Of a DNA stretch of 64,000 nucleotides, positions 51,126 to 61,535 are shown in pieces. Source of the DNA: Butyrivibrio sp. LB2008 (GTDB lineage: Bacteria; Bacillota; Clostridia; Lachnospirales; Lachnospiraceae); the NCBI RefSeq assembly GCF_000621565.1, contig NZ_KK211308.1:1-64000 (forward strand). Direction: 5' to 3'. Position 1 is the stretch's first letter. Every line of letters begins with the position of its first letter. Position numbers and translations under genes: made by a program. The notes under the pieces were generated by a model, which saw only the letters and a program-made list of their open reading frames with translations, searched no databases and was not told the origin of the DNA.

Positions 51126-52616
51126 TTATTTCTCGTCCAATATCTCCTGAATTAATTCTCTTTCATCCATGTGATATTTTACGCCTTTTATTTCCTGATA
51201 ATCTTCATGACCTTTTCCGGCAAGAACAATGATGTCACCCTTTTCTCCGTTCTCGATGACATAGCGTATTGCTTCTTTTCTGTCGATTATCTTGATATAT
51301 TTGCCGTCAGTCTTCTTCATACCTGTCTCGATATCATCAATGATAGCTTCAGGCTCTTCAAATCTCGGATTATCCGAAGTGATAACAGTAAAGTCAGCGT
51401 ACTTGCCGCTTACTTCTCCCATTTCGAAACGTCTGTATCTGCTTCTGTTTCCTCCGCATCCAAAGAGACATACAAGTCTGTTGGGATGATAATCCTTAAG
51501 AGTTGTCAAAAGACTCTTGAGTGCCATTGCATTGTGAGCATAGTCGATCATGAGCGTAAAGTCATCAGAAACTTTTACCATCTCAATTCTGCCCTTTACC
51601 TTGGCATCTCTGAGCGCAGGTGCGATTTCCTCGGGAGTACAATCAAAATGTCTTGCGACAGCAATTGCACAAAGTGCGTTATAAACGCTGAATTTACCGG
51701 GGGTTCTGATCTCTGCATGCATGTTTATAAGACCTTCCGTATCAAAGAAAACGCCAAGCTGTCCGGGCTTATGGATATATGCAAGATTTATTGCTCTTAT
51801 ATCAGCACCTTCAGAAAATCCATAGGTCTCAACTTCACAAGTGTGACCTTCAAGAATATCATCGGTATGTGCGTCATCTGCATTGCAGATACCTACCTTA
51901 CACTGCTTGAACAAAAGACCTTTGCAATGCATATAGTCTTCAAAATCTTTATGCTCATTAGGTCCGATATGATCGGGTTCTATATTTGTGAAGATACCCA
52001 TATCAAAGACAAATCCCTGACTTCTGTGAAGCATAAGTCCCTGTGATGAAACTTCCATTACAACGCTGTCACAGCCTGCTTCCACCATCTTTGACATATA
52101 ATACTGAAGCATGTATGACTCGGGGGTTGTATTCTCGGCATGAATATGCTCATCACCTATTATTACTTCAATCGTTCCTATAAGACCTACTTTATGACCT
52201 GCATTCTGAAGCATATCTCTTATAAGATATGTTGTCGTTGTCTTTCCCTTTGTTCCTGTTATACCTATAGTTTTGAGCTTCTCTGCGGGATGTCCGAAGT
52301 AAGCCGCTGAAATAAATGCCATCGCATATCTTGTATCCTCTACACGAACTACAGGCATCTCACAATTGTCGGGAAGTTCAACATCATGACAAACAACTAT
52401 TGCCCCTGCCTTCTTTTCAGAAGCTTCAAAAGCACATGAATGTCCGTCGAAATTTGCTCCCTGAATGCACAAAAACAGCGATCCTTCCTCAATCTTTCTG
52501 TTGTCATTTACAACATCTTTGATCTCCACATCTGCGGGATTAACGGTATTGTCTGTATTCCCGGCTGTTACAGTAAATGATAAGCCCTCTAATAACTCAC
52601 TTAAACGCATATTCAA
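51126..52616 (-). CDS. murE: UDP-MurNAc-tripeptide synthetase (meso-DAP-adding)
   Basis: Adds the third amino acid to UDP-MurNAc-L-Ala-D-Glu in peptidoglycan synthesis. 496 residues. ATP site GITGTKGKTTTTYL (about 110), a carbamylated-Lys region, and the C-terminal substrate motif DNPR (SDNPRFEEP), which marks meso-diaminopimelate specificity rather than lysine. The start is ATG 52616 or the second Met two codons later. It forms its own unit between priA and recJ. Confidence 0.95.
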   Translation of the reverse strand: MNMRLSELLEGLSFTVTAGNTDNTVNPADVEIKDVVNDNRKIEEGSLFLCIQGANFDGHSCAFEASEKKAGAIVVCHDVELPDNCEMPVVRVEDTRYAMAFISAAYFGHPAEKLKTIGITGTKGKTTTTYLIRDMLQNAGHKVGLIGTIEVIIGDEHIHAENTTPESYMLQYYMSKMVEAGCDSVVMEVSSQGLMLHRSQGFVFDMGIFTNIEPDHIGPNEHKDFEDYMHCKGLLFKQCKVGICNADDAHTDDILEGHTCEVETYGFSEGADIRAINLAYIHKPGQLGVFFDTEGLINMHAEIRTPGKFSVYNALCAIAVARHFDCTPEEIAPALRDAKVKGRIEMVKVSDDFTLMIDYAHNAMALKSLLTTLKDYHPNRLVCLFGCGGNRSRYRRFEMGEVSGKYADFTVITSDNPRFEEPEAIIDDIETGMKKTDGKYIKIIDRKEAIRYVIENGEKGDIIVLAGKGHEDYQEIKGVKYHMDERELIQEILDEK

Positions 52617-52796
52617 TCCTCCGTTTGTTTTACTAAAATTATCTTCATTAAAAGAAAGTTTAATTATTGTTTTTAACCTAAAAAGATTAATTCTAATTTT
52701 TTATATTTTCGACACAATTTGTTCATAATTTTAGTATATGATTAATAACATAGAAGTGAGTTGCAACACAACTCACTATCTCCCCCTCATAAGAAA

Positions 52797-52828
52797 CCGC
52801 AAACACACGCTTCGCGTGTGTTTTTGTG
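52797..52828 (-). terminator. Probable recJ terminator
   Basis: CCACAAAAACACACG and CGTGTGTTTGCGG (minus strand) form a stem with a short GAAG-type loop, then GTTTCTT. It lies about 40 bases after the recJ stop. Confidence 0.5.
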
Positions 52829-52868
52829 GTTTAAGCGGAAAATATCCCATATGCGGAACTTCAAGACT

Positions 52869-54692
52869 TTAAGTAAAGTCACTCATAATTATCTGAATAC
52901 TTTCCCTTCCCTGATAAGTATTTATATCAGGCTGATACGCAATACTGACTTTCATATTCCCGTCTGTCGTACCGCTGTACAGATTTTCCACATTATTCTC
53001 ACCATATTTATCTTTGAGGAAGTTGTGCCATCTATCCATATCACCAAAGAACAACATATCATATAACTTACCGCCTTCATCGGTGACTCTGTATTTTCCG
53101 CAATTTTTATTCTTGCCCATTATACGTCCCGATAGAAGAGATACGTCTCTTTGTGCAAATAAAGGCTTCGTATTTCCGGTTCCGAACGGCTCCAATATGG
53201 AAAACTCTTTTACAAGATCCATATCGATGTATTTAAGAGGCATAACCATATCAAGGTGTAATACAGGAACAAAGTCCTCCTCGGTAAGGTCGCAGTTCTC
53301 ATTGAGCTTTGTTCTGAGGATCTCTATATTCTCTTCGGGAAGTGAAAGTCCGGCTGCCATCTTGTGGCCTCCGAATTTACTAAAGAGCTCCTTGCAACGT
53401 GATAATTCCTCATACATATCATAGCTCTCTATCGAACGTCCCGATCCCTTGGCTCCTCCGTCTGCTGCCTTGGTAAGAACTATCGTGGGTCTGTAATACT
53501 TCTCTTTGATCTTTCCCGCAATAATTCCCGCAATCGACTCGTGAACTTCAGGAAGATACAAAACGATCACTTTGGGCATTCCGTCCTTTTCAATCTCCTG
53601 CTCAACAAAAGCCACCGCTTCATCAACTCCGTTCTTAGTCATATCCTTTCTGCTGTCATTAAGGCTCTTTAGATCTCCTGCAATCTTGGCAGCCTCAGCG
53701 GCATCCTCTTCAAGAAAAAGAGAAAGTGCCCTTGTAGCCAGATCAAGTCTTCCCGTTGCATTAAGGCAAGGACCTATGACAAATCCGTAATGATATCCGG
53801 TCATATGATAAGCATCAAGTCCGTTTACATCAACGAGTGCTTTAAGCCCCTTATTATCCGTTTTAGGGATACGTTTCAGAGATTCTCTTACAATAACTCT
53901 GTTTTCATCTTTCAGCTCCATTACGTCGCATACAGTGGCTATACCGGCAAATATAAGTTTCTGGTAAAAAAACTCTTCTCTCTCTTCTTCAGACGGGCCG
54001 CTGTCTTTACTAAGCTCTGACATAGCCTCAAGAAACTTATATGCCACCACCGCGCCGCAGATTTCCTTAAACGGATACTCTCCTTCAGATCTCTTTGGAT
54101 CTATAACGGCATCAGCCGGAGGAAGTATCTCAGTTTTAGTTTCATCTTCACCCAGTTCAAAAGGAACTTCATGGTGATCTGTAACAACAACCGTCATCCC
54201 TTTTTCCTCGGCATGTGCTATCTGCTCCGCCGCTGCAATTCCGTTATCACAGGTTATTATTGTATCAATTCCTGCGTCAAAAGCCTCATCAACCAGCTTA
54301 ACACTCAGACCGTAGCCATCTTTAACTCTATCCGGAAGAACACAGTCAACATTTGCTCCAAAGAGCTTTAAGCCCGAAACCAATATGTATGAAGAGCATA
54401 TTCCGTCAACATCATAGTCTCCGATAACTCTTATACTCTTATTGTCAGCGATCTTATCAAGAATTATTCTCGCTCCCTTCTCCATGTCCTGCATTTTAAA
54501 AGGATTATGTAAGATTGAAATATCGCCGCTTATGTAGGACTTAACAGTTTCTTCATTGCACTGTATATTCTCTTTTGTCCTGTCCGTAATAAGCCTGTTG
54601 GCTATAAGTCTTGCGGTTATGTTTTTTATGCGAAATTCTCGGGCCAAACCGTCAAAATCCGCCTTCTTATTTGCTATCATCCATTTTGCCAT
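52869..54692 (-). CDS. recJ: Single-stranded-DNA-specific exonuclease RecJ
   Basis: A 607-residue DHH-family 5'-3' exonuclease in recombination and mismatch repair. Motif I is IGDYDVDGICSS (about 90), motif III VVVTDHHEVPFE. The DHHA1 domain includes GGHKMAAGLSL (about 440), followed by the OB-like domain. Its length is on the normal side for Firmicute RecJ. A strong palindrome lies upstream (54767-54806). Confidence 0.95.
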   Translation of the reverse strand: MAKWMIANKKADFDGLAREFRIKNITARLIANRLITDRTKENIQCNEETVKSYISGDISILHNPFKMQDMEKGARIILDKIADNKSIRVIGDYDVDGICSSYILVSGLKLFGANVDCVLPDRVKDGYGLSVKLVDEAFDAGIDTIITCDNGIAAAEQIAHAEEKGMTVVVTDHHEVPFELGEDETKTEILPPADAVIDPKRSEGEYPFKEICGAVVAYKFLEAMSELSKDSGPSEEEREEFFYQKLIFAGIATVCDVMELKDENRVIVRESLKRIPKTDNKGLKALVDVNGLDAYHMTGYHYGFVIGPCLNATGRLDLATRALSLFLEEDAAEAAKIAGDLKSLNDSRKDMTKNGVDEAVAFVEQEIEKDGMPKVIVLYLPEVHESIAGIIAGKIKEKYYRPTIVLTKAADGGAKGSGRSIESYDMYEELSRCKELFSKFGGHKMAAGLSLPEENIEILRTKLNENCDLTEEDFVPVLHLDMVMPLKYIDMDLVKEFSILEPFGTGNTKPLFAQRDVSLLSGRIMGKNKNCGKYRVTDEGGKLYDMLFFGDMDRWHNFLKDKYGENNVENLYSGTTDGNMKVSIAYQPDINTYQGRESIQIIMSDFT

Positions 54693-54766
54693 ATCAAACT
54701 CCGTATATATATATTAAAAAAGGCTTATGAGTTAGTAATAAATGCTATACCTTGCTCTACGCAAAA

Positions 54767-54806
54767 GCGCCGTCTTGGGTGTATAGAACTACACCAAAGA
54801 CGGCGC
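54767..54806. terminator. Terminator between secDF and recJ
   Basis: GCGCCGTCTTGGGTGTA and TACACCAAAGACGGCGC pair almost perfectly around TAGAAC. It follows the secDF stop on the minus strand. T-runs are short on both sides. Confidence 0.65.
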
Positions 54807-54828
54807 CCTTATTTATTATAATACAACA

Positions 54829-57123
54829 TCAATTAGTTTTTTCTGACTTTTTTATGTTCATCTTCAGATCATACCATACAGGTGATGCAATGCATATTGA
54901 AGAATATGTACCGCAGATTACACCAACCATAAGAGGAAGTGCAAATGCCTTGATATCGGCAACACCGAAGATATAAAGTGCCAATACAGTGAAGAATGTT
55001 GTAGCTGATGTAAACAAGCTTCGTGTTATTGTCTGAGATACACTCTTATTTACAAGTTCGCTAAACTCTTTCTTATTGGTTGCATTGTGCTGATTCTCAC
55101 GAATACGGTCAAATGTAACGATTGTATCGTTGATAGAGTAACCGATGATCGTAAGGATTACAGCAATGAATGTTGTTCCGACAGCATATCTTGAAATCGC
55201 ATAAGCAACAACTACTACAAGTGCGTCATGTGCAAGCGCGATAATAGCTGCAGCGCCGAACTTGATATCCTTAAATCTGATCCAGATATAGATAAGCATA
55301 AGTACAAGTGCAACTACAAGTGACTTAACCGCATCTATTCTCATCTCACCACTGATGGTCGAGCTGATCGTCTCGGCAGCAATATTGTCATTGGTTACGC
55401 CGTACTTTTCTTCCATCAACTTATCAAATGCTTCTCTCTCCTGAACAGTAAGTGTTCCTGTCTTGAAGATGATCTGATTTGTTCCCTCTACAGCCTGAGG
55501 AAGAACTTCCTTGGCGCCAGTAGCTTCTTTGATCTGAGGAATCATCTCTGATTCAACGGTAGCAAAGTCATAAGCCTTGTCAAAAGTAACTGTTGTAGAT
55601 GTACCACCTACGAAATCAAGACTGTAGTTGAATGCTCCCTTTCCCTGTGAAGCATTGACAGCCATAAATACAATACCAACCGCAACAACGGCAGCAGATA
55701 TAGAATAGAATATCTTTCTCTTCTGCACGAAAGGCTTTGTTGAAACAGTCTTAGCCTTTCCATAGAATACAGGATTCTGAATTCCAAGTCCGTAGAAAAT
55801 TGAAGTAATCGCTCTTGTTACTACAAGTGCTGTAAACATTGAAAGAATGATACCAAGAATAAGTGTCTCAGCGAATCCCTTGATAGATCCTGTTCCGCCT
55901 ACTCTCAAAACTATTGCAATAATAAGTGTTGTGATATTTCCGTCAAGGATTGATGAAAGAGCCTTGTTATAACCACTCTTTCTTGCCTCATCAACAGCTT
56001 TACCCGCAGCAATCTCTTCTCTGATTCTCGCAAATACAAGCACGTTCGCATCAACCGCCATACCGATTGAAAGAATGATACCTGCAATTCCGGGAAGTGT
56101 AAGTGTCATCTCGAATGCTGAAAGCAGGAATACAATAAGTCCGCAATAGAATCCGAGAGCAAGTGTCGCTGAAACACCAAGCACTCTGAAAATTACGATC
56201 ATAAAGAGTGCAATAAGTGCAAATCCAACAGCAGCTGCGATCAAACTTGTCTTGATGGCATTTGAACCAAGCTGTGCTCCTACAACGTTGGAACGAAGTT
56301 CCTGGAGCTGAAGTTTAAGAGATCCGACTCTGATATTTGTAGCAACTCTGTCAGCCTCTTCAAATGTAAATCCACCGCTGATAACACTCTTTCCATCAAG
56401 AATTTCAGCCTTAACAGAAGGAACACTTATGAATCTTCCGTCATAGTAGATTGCGATAGTGTCCTGGTTATTGTTAAAAGCTTTCTTTGTTGCTTCTGCG
56501 AAAGCTTCTCCGCCTTCTTTAGTAAACTCAAGTGATACTACAGGCTCCTGCTTGCCATACTCATCAGCCTGACCTACAACCTGAGAAGATGCAACCTGAT
56601 CACCTGAAAGAACGATCGATCCGTCTGCAAGAAGCTCTTCAATAGATTTGTTGAGCTGCCATCCGATAACGCCGTCCTCTTCCATAGTTACATTTCCGTC
56701 AGCATCGGTAGTGAAACCACTGTGATATGTGTAGTTCTCATTTCCATCCTTATCAAGATGACTGATGAAATAAAGGTTACCGGGCTGACCAAGTTCCTCA
56801 AGAATCTTGTTCGCATCGGAAGCTCCGGGAATCTCAATATTGATTCTGTTACTTCCCTCCTGATAAACCTGTGCCTCTGTGCTATACTGCTCAACACGTT
56901 GCTGAAGCTTGAAGATTGTGTCGTTCATATCTTCCTTGCTGGGATTCTCATCGCCAACGACTTCATAGGTGATGCTCACACCACCGGCCAGATCAAGTCC
57001 AAGATCAACACTTGATAATGATCCGGAGTTGTCTTCGCCCAATCCAAATGCTGCTGAGTAACCAATTCCAACCAAAAGAGCAAGCATAAGAATCAGAGCA
57101 GGAATCCACTTTAACTTTTTCAT
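54829..57123 (-). CDS. secDF: Fused protein translocase subunit SecDF
   Basis: A 764-residue Sec accessory protein that uses the proton gradient to pull secreted proteins out of SecYEG. The SecD half (about 1-450) has the signature LGLDLAGGVSITYEV near 42 and the first periplasmic domain. Membrane helices follow with MAVDANVLVFARIREE. The SecF half (about 460-764) has SLDFVGGTS and GYSINDTIVTFDRIRE. Each half contributes six membrane helices. It lies 27 bases after scfB. Confidence 0.95.
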   Translation of the reverse strand: MKKLKWIPALILMLALLVGIGYSAAFGLGEDNSGSLSSVDLGLDLAGGVSITYEVVGDENPSKEDMNDTIFKLQQRVEQYSTEAQVYQEGSNRINIEIPGASDANKILEELGQPGNLYFISHLDKDGNENYTYHSGFTTDADGNVTMEEDGVIGWQLNKSIEELLADGSIVLSGDQVASSQVVGQADEYGKQEPVVSLEFTKEGGEAFAEATKKAFNNNQDTIAIYYDGRFISVPSVKAEILDGKSVISGGFTFEEADRVATNIRVGSLKLQLQELRSNVVGAQLGSNAIKTSLIAAAVGFALIALFMIVIFRVLGVSATLALGFYCGLIVFLLSAFEMTLTLPGIAGIILSIGMAVDANVLVFARIREEIAAGKAVDEARKSGYNKALSSILDGNITTLIIAIVLRVGGTGSIKGFAETLILGIILSMFTALVVTRAITSIFYGLGIQNPVFYGKAKTVSTKPFVQKRKIFYSISAAVVAVGIVFMAVNASQGKGAFNYSLDFVGGTSTTVTFDKAYDFATVESEMIPQIKEATGAKEVLPQAVEGTNQIIFKTGTLTVQEREAFDKLMEEKYGVTNDNIAAETISSTISGEMRIDAVKSLVVALVLMLIYIWIRFKDIKFGAAAIIALAHDALVVVVAYAISRYAVGTTFIAVILTIIGYSINDTIVTFDRIRENQHNATNKKEFSELVNKSVSQTITRSLFTSATTFFTVLALYIFGVADIKAFALPLMVGVICGTYSSICIASPVWYDLKMNIKKSEKTN

Positions 57124-57150
57124 TATACAGTTCCTCCCATGAAATTTTTC

Positions 57151-58581
57151 TTATTCGGCCAACGCCGCTTTGATCATGATTGCACATTCAATACGTTTTC
57201 TCTGGAGCTCGCAACCATGCTTATATGTCGCATTGATATCTCCGTTGAAATTATATGCATTAGCAGCACAACCACCGCTGCAATAATATCTTGCAAAACA
57301 CTTCTCACATTCGGGTCTGGAGTAAACATTACTCTTTTTGAACATATCCCTTATGTCATTTCTGGTTATTCCATCGAAGACATTACCCATAATAAAGTCT
57401 TCGTTTCCAACGAACTGATGGCAAGGATAAAGGTCCCCCCAAGGCGTTACACCAAGATATTCACATCCCGATCCGCAACCTGAAAGCCTCTTGGCAACAC
57501 ATGGACCGCCTTCAAGGTCAATATTGAAATGGAAGAAATTGAATCCTTTTCCTTCCTTATGCTTCTCGATGTAATACTTGGCAAGCTTGTCATACTCTTC
57601 GCAGATGATCGGAATATCCTCATCCTTAAATGCATACCAGTCTTCAGGTGAAGCAACTACAGGCTCTACGGATATCTGCTTAAATCCAAGCTCCGCAAGA
57701 TGCTTAACATCCTCTGAGAAATCAAGGTTTGCATGAGTAAATGTTCCGCGAACGAAGTATCTGAGCTGGTGGCGACTCTCCGCAACCTTCTGATACTTGG
57801 GAACAATGTCATCATAGCAACCCTGTCCGCCTGCTCTGGGACGCATAGCGTCATTAACTTCCTTTCGTCCGTCAATGGAAAGAACTATATTGCCCATCTC
57901 CTTATTAACAAACTCAAGTATCTCATCATTTAAAAGAGTTCCGTTTGTAGTAAGTGTGAAACGGAAATTCTTGTTATATTCTTTTTCAATTGAGCGGCCG
58001 TACTCAACGAGCTTCTTGACAACTCCCCAGTTCATAAGGGGTTCGCCGCCAAAGAAATCGACTTCAAGGTTCTTCCTTCCGCCTGAATTCTTTACAAGGA
58101 AATCAAGCGCAGCCTTTCCGACCTCTTCGCTCATAAGCGCTCTTCTGCCGTGATACTCACCTTCATCCGCAAAGCAGTATTTGCATCTTAAATTGCAGTC
58201 GTGAGCCACATTCAGGCAAAGTGCCTTAACAACGGTTTCTCTATTCTGAAAATCCTCCACATATCCTTCATACACATCATCTGTAAAAAGAACCTGTGAA
58301 GCTCTCAGTTCAAGAATCTCTTCGATTCCCTCTTTTATATCCTCGGTTGAATATTTAGATGCCAGATCTGTATTCGCCAGGACACCTTTATACAACCTGT
58401 CAAGTTCGCCCGTAATAACCGTAGTCTGACCTTCGGGTGCCGCTGCAGTACCGTATGTTCTCTTAAGCTTATCCTCAATGATCTTGACAAGGTCAAAAAC
58501 TACATCGTCAACAACATGTACCGATCCGCTATTAACATCCAGAACAATATTATACCCATTGTTCTTATATGCGTGAATCAT
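57151..58581 (-). CDS. scfB: SCIFF peptide radical-SAM thioether maturase
   Basis: A 476-residue SPASM-type radical-SAM enzyme that makes a thioether cross-link in the SCIFF peptide. The N-terminal peptide-binding domain precedes the cluster motif CNLRCKYCFADEGEYHG (about 130). The C-terminal auxiliary cluster Cys include CGSGCEYLG and CEKCFARYYCSGGCAAN. The substrate gene scfA lies 77 bases upstream, separated by a hairpin. The pair is almost universal in Clostridia. Confidence 0.97.
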   Translation of the reverse strand: MIHAYKNNGYNIVLDVNSGSVHVVDDVVFDLVKIIEDKLKRTYGTAAAPEGQTTVITGELDRLYKGVLANTDLASKYSTEDIKEGIEEILELRASQVLFTDDVYEGYVEDFQNRETVVKALCLNVAHDCNLRCKYCFADEGEYHGRRALMSEEVGKAALDFLVKNSGGRKNLEVDFFGGEPLMNWGVVKKLVEYGRSIEKEYNKNFRFTLTTNGTLLNDEILEFVNKEMGNIVLSIDGRKEVNDAMRPRAGGQGCYDDIVPKYQKVAESRHQLRYFVRGTFTHANLDFSEDVKHLAELGFKQISVEPVVASPEDWYAFKDEDIPIICEEYDKLAKYYIEKHKEGKGFNFFHFNIDLEGGPCVAKRLSGCGSGCEYLGVTPWGDLYPCHQFVGNEDFIMGNVFDGITRNDIRDMFKKSNVYSRPECEKCFARYYCSGGCAANAYNFNGDINATYKHGCELQRKRIECAIMIKAALAE

Positions 58582-58604
58582 AATATCTCCTGTAACCTAC
58601 ATAC

Positions 58605-58634
58605 GGCGGGCAGCGACCATGGCCGCTGCCCGCC
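58605..58634 (-). other. Hairpin between scfA and scfB
   Basis: GGCGGGCAGCG and CGCTGCCCGCC pair perfectly around a short loop. No T-run follows on the minus strand. It probably protects the scfA mRNA or reduces scfB expression relative to the peptide. Confidence 0.65.
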
Positions 58635-58658
58635 TAATTTTACTTTAATTAAACAATA

Positions 58659-58805
58659 TTATTTGCTAAGCTGCTCACAGCTCTGATTTCCAACTGTGCA
58701 TGATGTCTTGCATGCTGACTGGCATGATGTCTGGCACTCACCGCATCCGCCCTTCTTCATTGACTCTTTAAGATTTCTTGTAATCAAAGACTTAACGTGC
58801 TTCAT
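58659..58805 (-). CDS. scfA: SCIFF ribosomal peptide precursor
   Basis: A 48-residue 'six cysteines in forty-five' peptide. It starts MKHVKSLITRNLKESMKKGG and has six Cys in the second half (GGCGECQTSCQSACKTSC, then QSC). AGGAGG stands before the ATG. The neighbouring radical-SAM enzyme installs a Cys-Thr-type thioether. Its biological role in Clostridia is not settled. It is too short for most gene finders. Confidence 0.96.
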   Translation of the reverse strand: MKHVKSLITRNLKESMKKGGCGECQTSCQSACKTSCTVGNQSCEQLSK

Positions 58806-58867
58806 CGATTTTCCTCCTACTGATTGCCTCAAAATACTTATAGTTTCTGAGCCTTTTACATCGACTC

Positions 58868-58898
58868 AGTATATCATATATTTGTGAAATATTAAAGT
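58868..58898 (-). promoter_or_regulatory. Putative scfA promoter
   Basis: Minus strand -10 TATACT (58868-58873), with TTTAAT about 17 bases upstream as a weak -35. The leader is about 55 bases and contains a small CTGAG/CTCAG hairpin. Confidence 0.4.
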
Positions 58899-60172
58899 GT
58901 TTCTTTTTGTTCCTTCGATAGCTCAGTGTTCACCGTCATGAGCACTTTCGTTATCCTGTTTCGCTTGATTCCTCTTGCCGTGAGAGTTATTCCGCTGTCA
59001 AGAGTGACCGTTTCTCCATAGCTTGGCAGTCTGTCGAGATTCTCTATCATAAGACCACCTATAGAATCATAATCTTCTGACGAAAGCTCGGTTCCGAGCG
59101 CATCATTGATATCAGCCAGTTTCATGTTTCCTTCTACAAGGAATTTTCTTCCGCCCACATTCTTGATAAGTTCCGCCTCATCAGAATCATATTCATCTCT
59201 GATCTCGCCGACGATTTCCTCAAGAAGATCCTCAAGTGTGATCATTCCGACCGTCGATCCGTATTCCGAAAGAACAAAAGCCACGCTCCGTGTCTTCTCT
59301 CTCATTTCCACGAGAAGATCCGACGTTTTCTTGTATTCGTATGTGTAATACGCTTTTCTTATGTGGTCTTTTACCTTGAAATTCTCTTTATCCTTGATAA
59401 GAATAAGATCTTTTACGTTGATCAAGCCTATGATATTATCCTGATCGTTGCCGTCATATACGGGAATTCTGGTGTACATATCCTCTTTGAATACCCTCAT
59501 GACCTCGTTGTAATCAGCATCAGAGCTCACACAACTCATATCGATCCTGGGAATCATAATATCTTTGGCAAGCGCATCACTGAAATCAAAAAGATTAAAG
59601 ATCATCTTCTTCTCATCGCTTTCAATAACGCCATCCTCATGACTTACGTCCACATATGTCTTAAGTTCATTCTCGGTTACTTTCTGCTGCTTGGTTGTAT
59701 CAACTCTGAAAATCTTTAATATCGCGGTCGCGATCCCGTTGATAACAAAGCTAAACGGAGCCATCAAAAACATTACCGTAGCAATAAGCGGTTCATACAA
59801 AAGTGCCATGCTCTCCGCATACGCTTTGGCTATTGTTTTGGGAACGATCTCACCGAATATCAGCACGACCAAAGTAAGTGCGCCTGTTCCGATACCTATG
59901 TAGATATTTCCCCACACATCCGTAACAAACACCGTCATAAGAGCCGAAGCACTTAAATTCACTATATTGTTACCGATAAGAATTGCCGAAAGCATCTTCT
60001 GCGGATCGTCATATATGGCAAGAATTCGTCCCGCCTTTTTATTTCCATCATCTGCAAGTGCCTTGATCCGGACTCTGTTTATCGTCATATAGGCCGTCTC
60101 GGCAGATGAAAAAAACGCGGACAATAGAACCAATATTACCAAAGTAATTATTCTGACTATGTGAGTGTCCAA
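58892..60172 (-). CDS. Hemolysin-family CNNM/CorC transporter-like protein
   Basis: A 426-residue protein: DUF21/CNNM membrane domain with three or four helices (1-170), two CBS domains (about 195-320: MIPRIDMSCV, IIGLINVKDL, LEDLLEEIVGEI), and a C-terminal CorC_HlyC domain (about 335-415). Relatives take part in magnesium or cobalt efflux, despite the 'hemolysin' name. No operon partner is obvious; hisS lies 19 bases upstream. Confidence 0.9.
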   Translation of the reverse strand: MDTHIVRIITLVILVLLSAFFSSAETAYMTINRVRIKALADDGNKKAGRILAIYDDPQKMLSAILIGNNIVNLSASALMTVFVTDVWGNIYIGIGTGALTLVVLIFGEIVPKTIAKAYAESMALLYEPLIATVMFLMAPFSFVINGIATAILKIFRVDTTKQQKVTENELKTYVDVSHEDGVIESDEKKMIFNLFDFSDALAKDIMIPRIDMSCVSSDADYNEVMRVFKEDMYTRIPVYDGNDQDNIIGLINVKDLILIKDKENFKVKDHIRKAYYTYEYKKTSDLLVEMREKTRSVAFVLSEYGSTVGMITLEDLLEEIVGEIRDEYDSDEAELIKNVGGRKFLVEGNMKLADINDALGTELSSEDYDSIGGLMIENLDRLPSYGETVTLDSGITLTARGIKRNRITKVLMTVNTELSKEQKETL

Positions 60173-60191
60173 TCACATTCCTCCTCTAGTC

Positions 60192-61457
60192 TTAAGCAAG
60201 TGGTTTGTCGTAAAAATCCCTGAATTCTTCATATCCCTGCTCAGTAAGGCTCTGCTTCTGGAACTTCTTGTTCTTGTTCATGCGAACGACAAGAACCTGC
60301 TTTCCTTCCGCTCTCTCTTTCTGTGCTTCGGATATAATATCAGCAAGTCTGTCACCCTTTATTCCTTTTTCGATAAGGTAAGCAACCTTTGTGCTCGCTC
60401 CGGGGATCTTAAATCCCTCATCCATCATTATCATGATGATTCTCTCAAATCCGATTGAGAAACCGCAGGCAGGTGTATCCTGTCCGAGGAATTTTCCGAC
60501 CATCTTATCATATCTTCCGCCGCCACCGCAGCTTCCGCCGTACTGAGGCATTGATACTTCAAAGATTGTTCCTGTGTAATAGCTCATTCCACGAACAAGC
60601 GTGGGATCGAATACCATCTCAAACTGTGCTGATTTTGTTTTCTCTACGCTATCGATAATCTCGGTAAGACCTTCGCTGACCTCAGCATCAAGATTATCAT
60701 TAATCTTGTCAGCAACAGCCTTAAGCGCATCTATTCCGCTCTTGTCACCGATAAGTTCAAAAAGCTCAATGTACTTATCAACAGAGCCTGCATCATAGCC
60801 ATCCTTAATAAGCTCTTCTTTTACTCCGTCAAGTCCGATCTTGTCCATCTTGTCCAGAGTTATGAATACATCATCATATTTTTCCTCGGGAAATCCGCTG
60901 TATGCAGCCATTGCCTTAAGGATTCTTCTATCATTTATACGAATCTTGAAATCCTTAAAACCAAGATTACCAAGTGTGGTTGTTGTTGCAAGAATAAGCT
61001 CTATCTCTGCAAGATTGGACGGCTCGCCCAATATATCTATATCGCACTGCATGAACTGACGGTATCTGCCCTTCTGAGGTCTGTCAGCTCTCCATACATT
61101 TCCCATCTGAAGTGCTTTAAAAGGTGCAGGAAGCTCATTTGCATGATTCGCATAAAAACGAACAAGAGGAACCGTAAGATCATAGCGAAGTCCTGAATCT
61201 GTAAGGTCGTTTTCTTCCTTAGCTTCAGCCAGATTAAGCTTCTCTCCTCTCTTCATAACCTTGAAAATAAGCTTCTCATTCTCTCCGCCCTGCTTGCTGT
61301 TCAAGTTTGCAAGCGACTCGACACAGGGTGTCTCTATAGAAGTGAAGCCAAATTCAGCATATGTCTTCTTGATAATTCCTATACAATAGTCTCTAAGTTG
61401 CATCTCGGAAGGAAGAATGTCCTTCATTCCGGTAACCGGTTTCTTTATCAGTGCCAT
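60192..61457 (-). CDS. hisS: Histidyl-tRNA synthetase
   Basis: A 421-residue class II synthetase. Motif 1 region KPVTGMKDILPSE at the start, motif 2 FRADRP-like MGNVWRADRPQKGRYRQF, the histidine-A motif LVRGMSYYTG, and motif 3 GCGGGRYD-like SCGGGGRYD and GFSIGFER. The anticodon-binding domain at the C terminus is short but recognisable (VLVVRMNKNKKF). Confidence 0.97.
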   Translation of the reverse strand: MALIKKPVTGMKDILPSEMQLRDYCIGIIKKTYAEFGFTSIETPCVESLANLNSKQGGENEKLIFKVMKRGEKLNLAEAKEENDLTDSGLRYDLTVPLVRFYANHANELPAPFKALQMGNVWRADRPQKGRYRQFMQCDIDILGEPSNLAEIELILATTTTLGNLGFKDFKIRINDRRILKAMAAYSGFPEEKYDDVFITLDKMDKIGLDGVKEELIKDGYDAGSVDKYIELFELIGDKSGIDALKAVADKINDNLDAEVSEGLTEIIDSVEKTKSAQFEMVFDPTLVRGMSYYTGTIFEVSMPQYGGSCGGGGRYDKMVGKFLGQDTPACGFSIGFERIIMIMMDEGFKIPGASTKVAYLIEKGIKGDRLADIISEAQKERAEGKQVLVVRMNKNKKFQKQSLTEQGYEEFRDFYDKPLA

Positions 61458-61535
61458 ACTTTACCATCCTTAATTTATAATCAAGCATAAATTTTACACT
61501 CACACAGTCCCCTTTGCAAGGAAATACTGATTAAA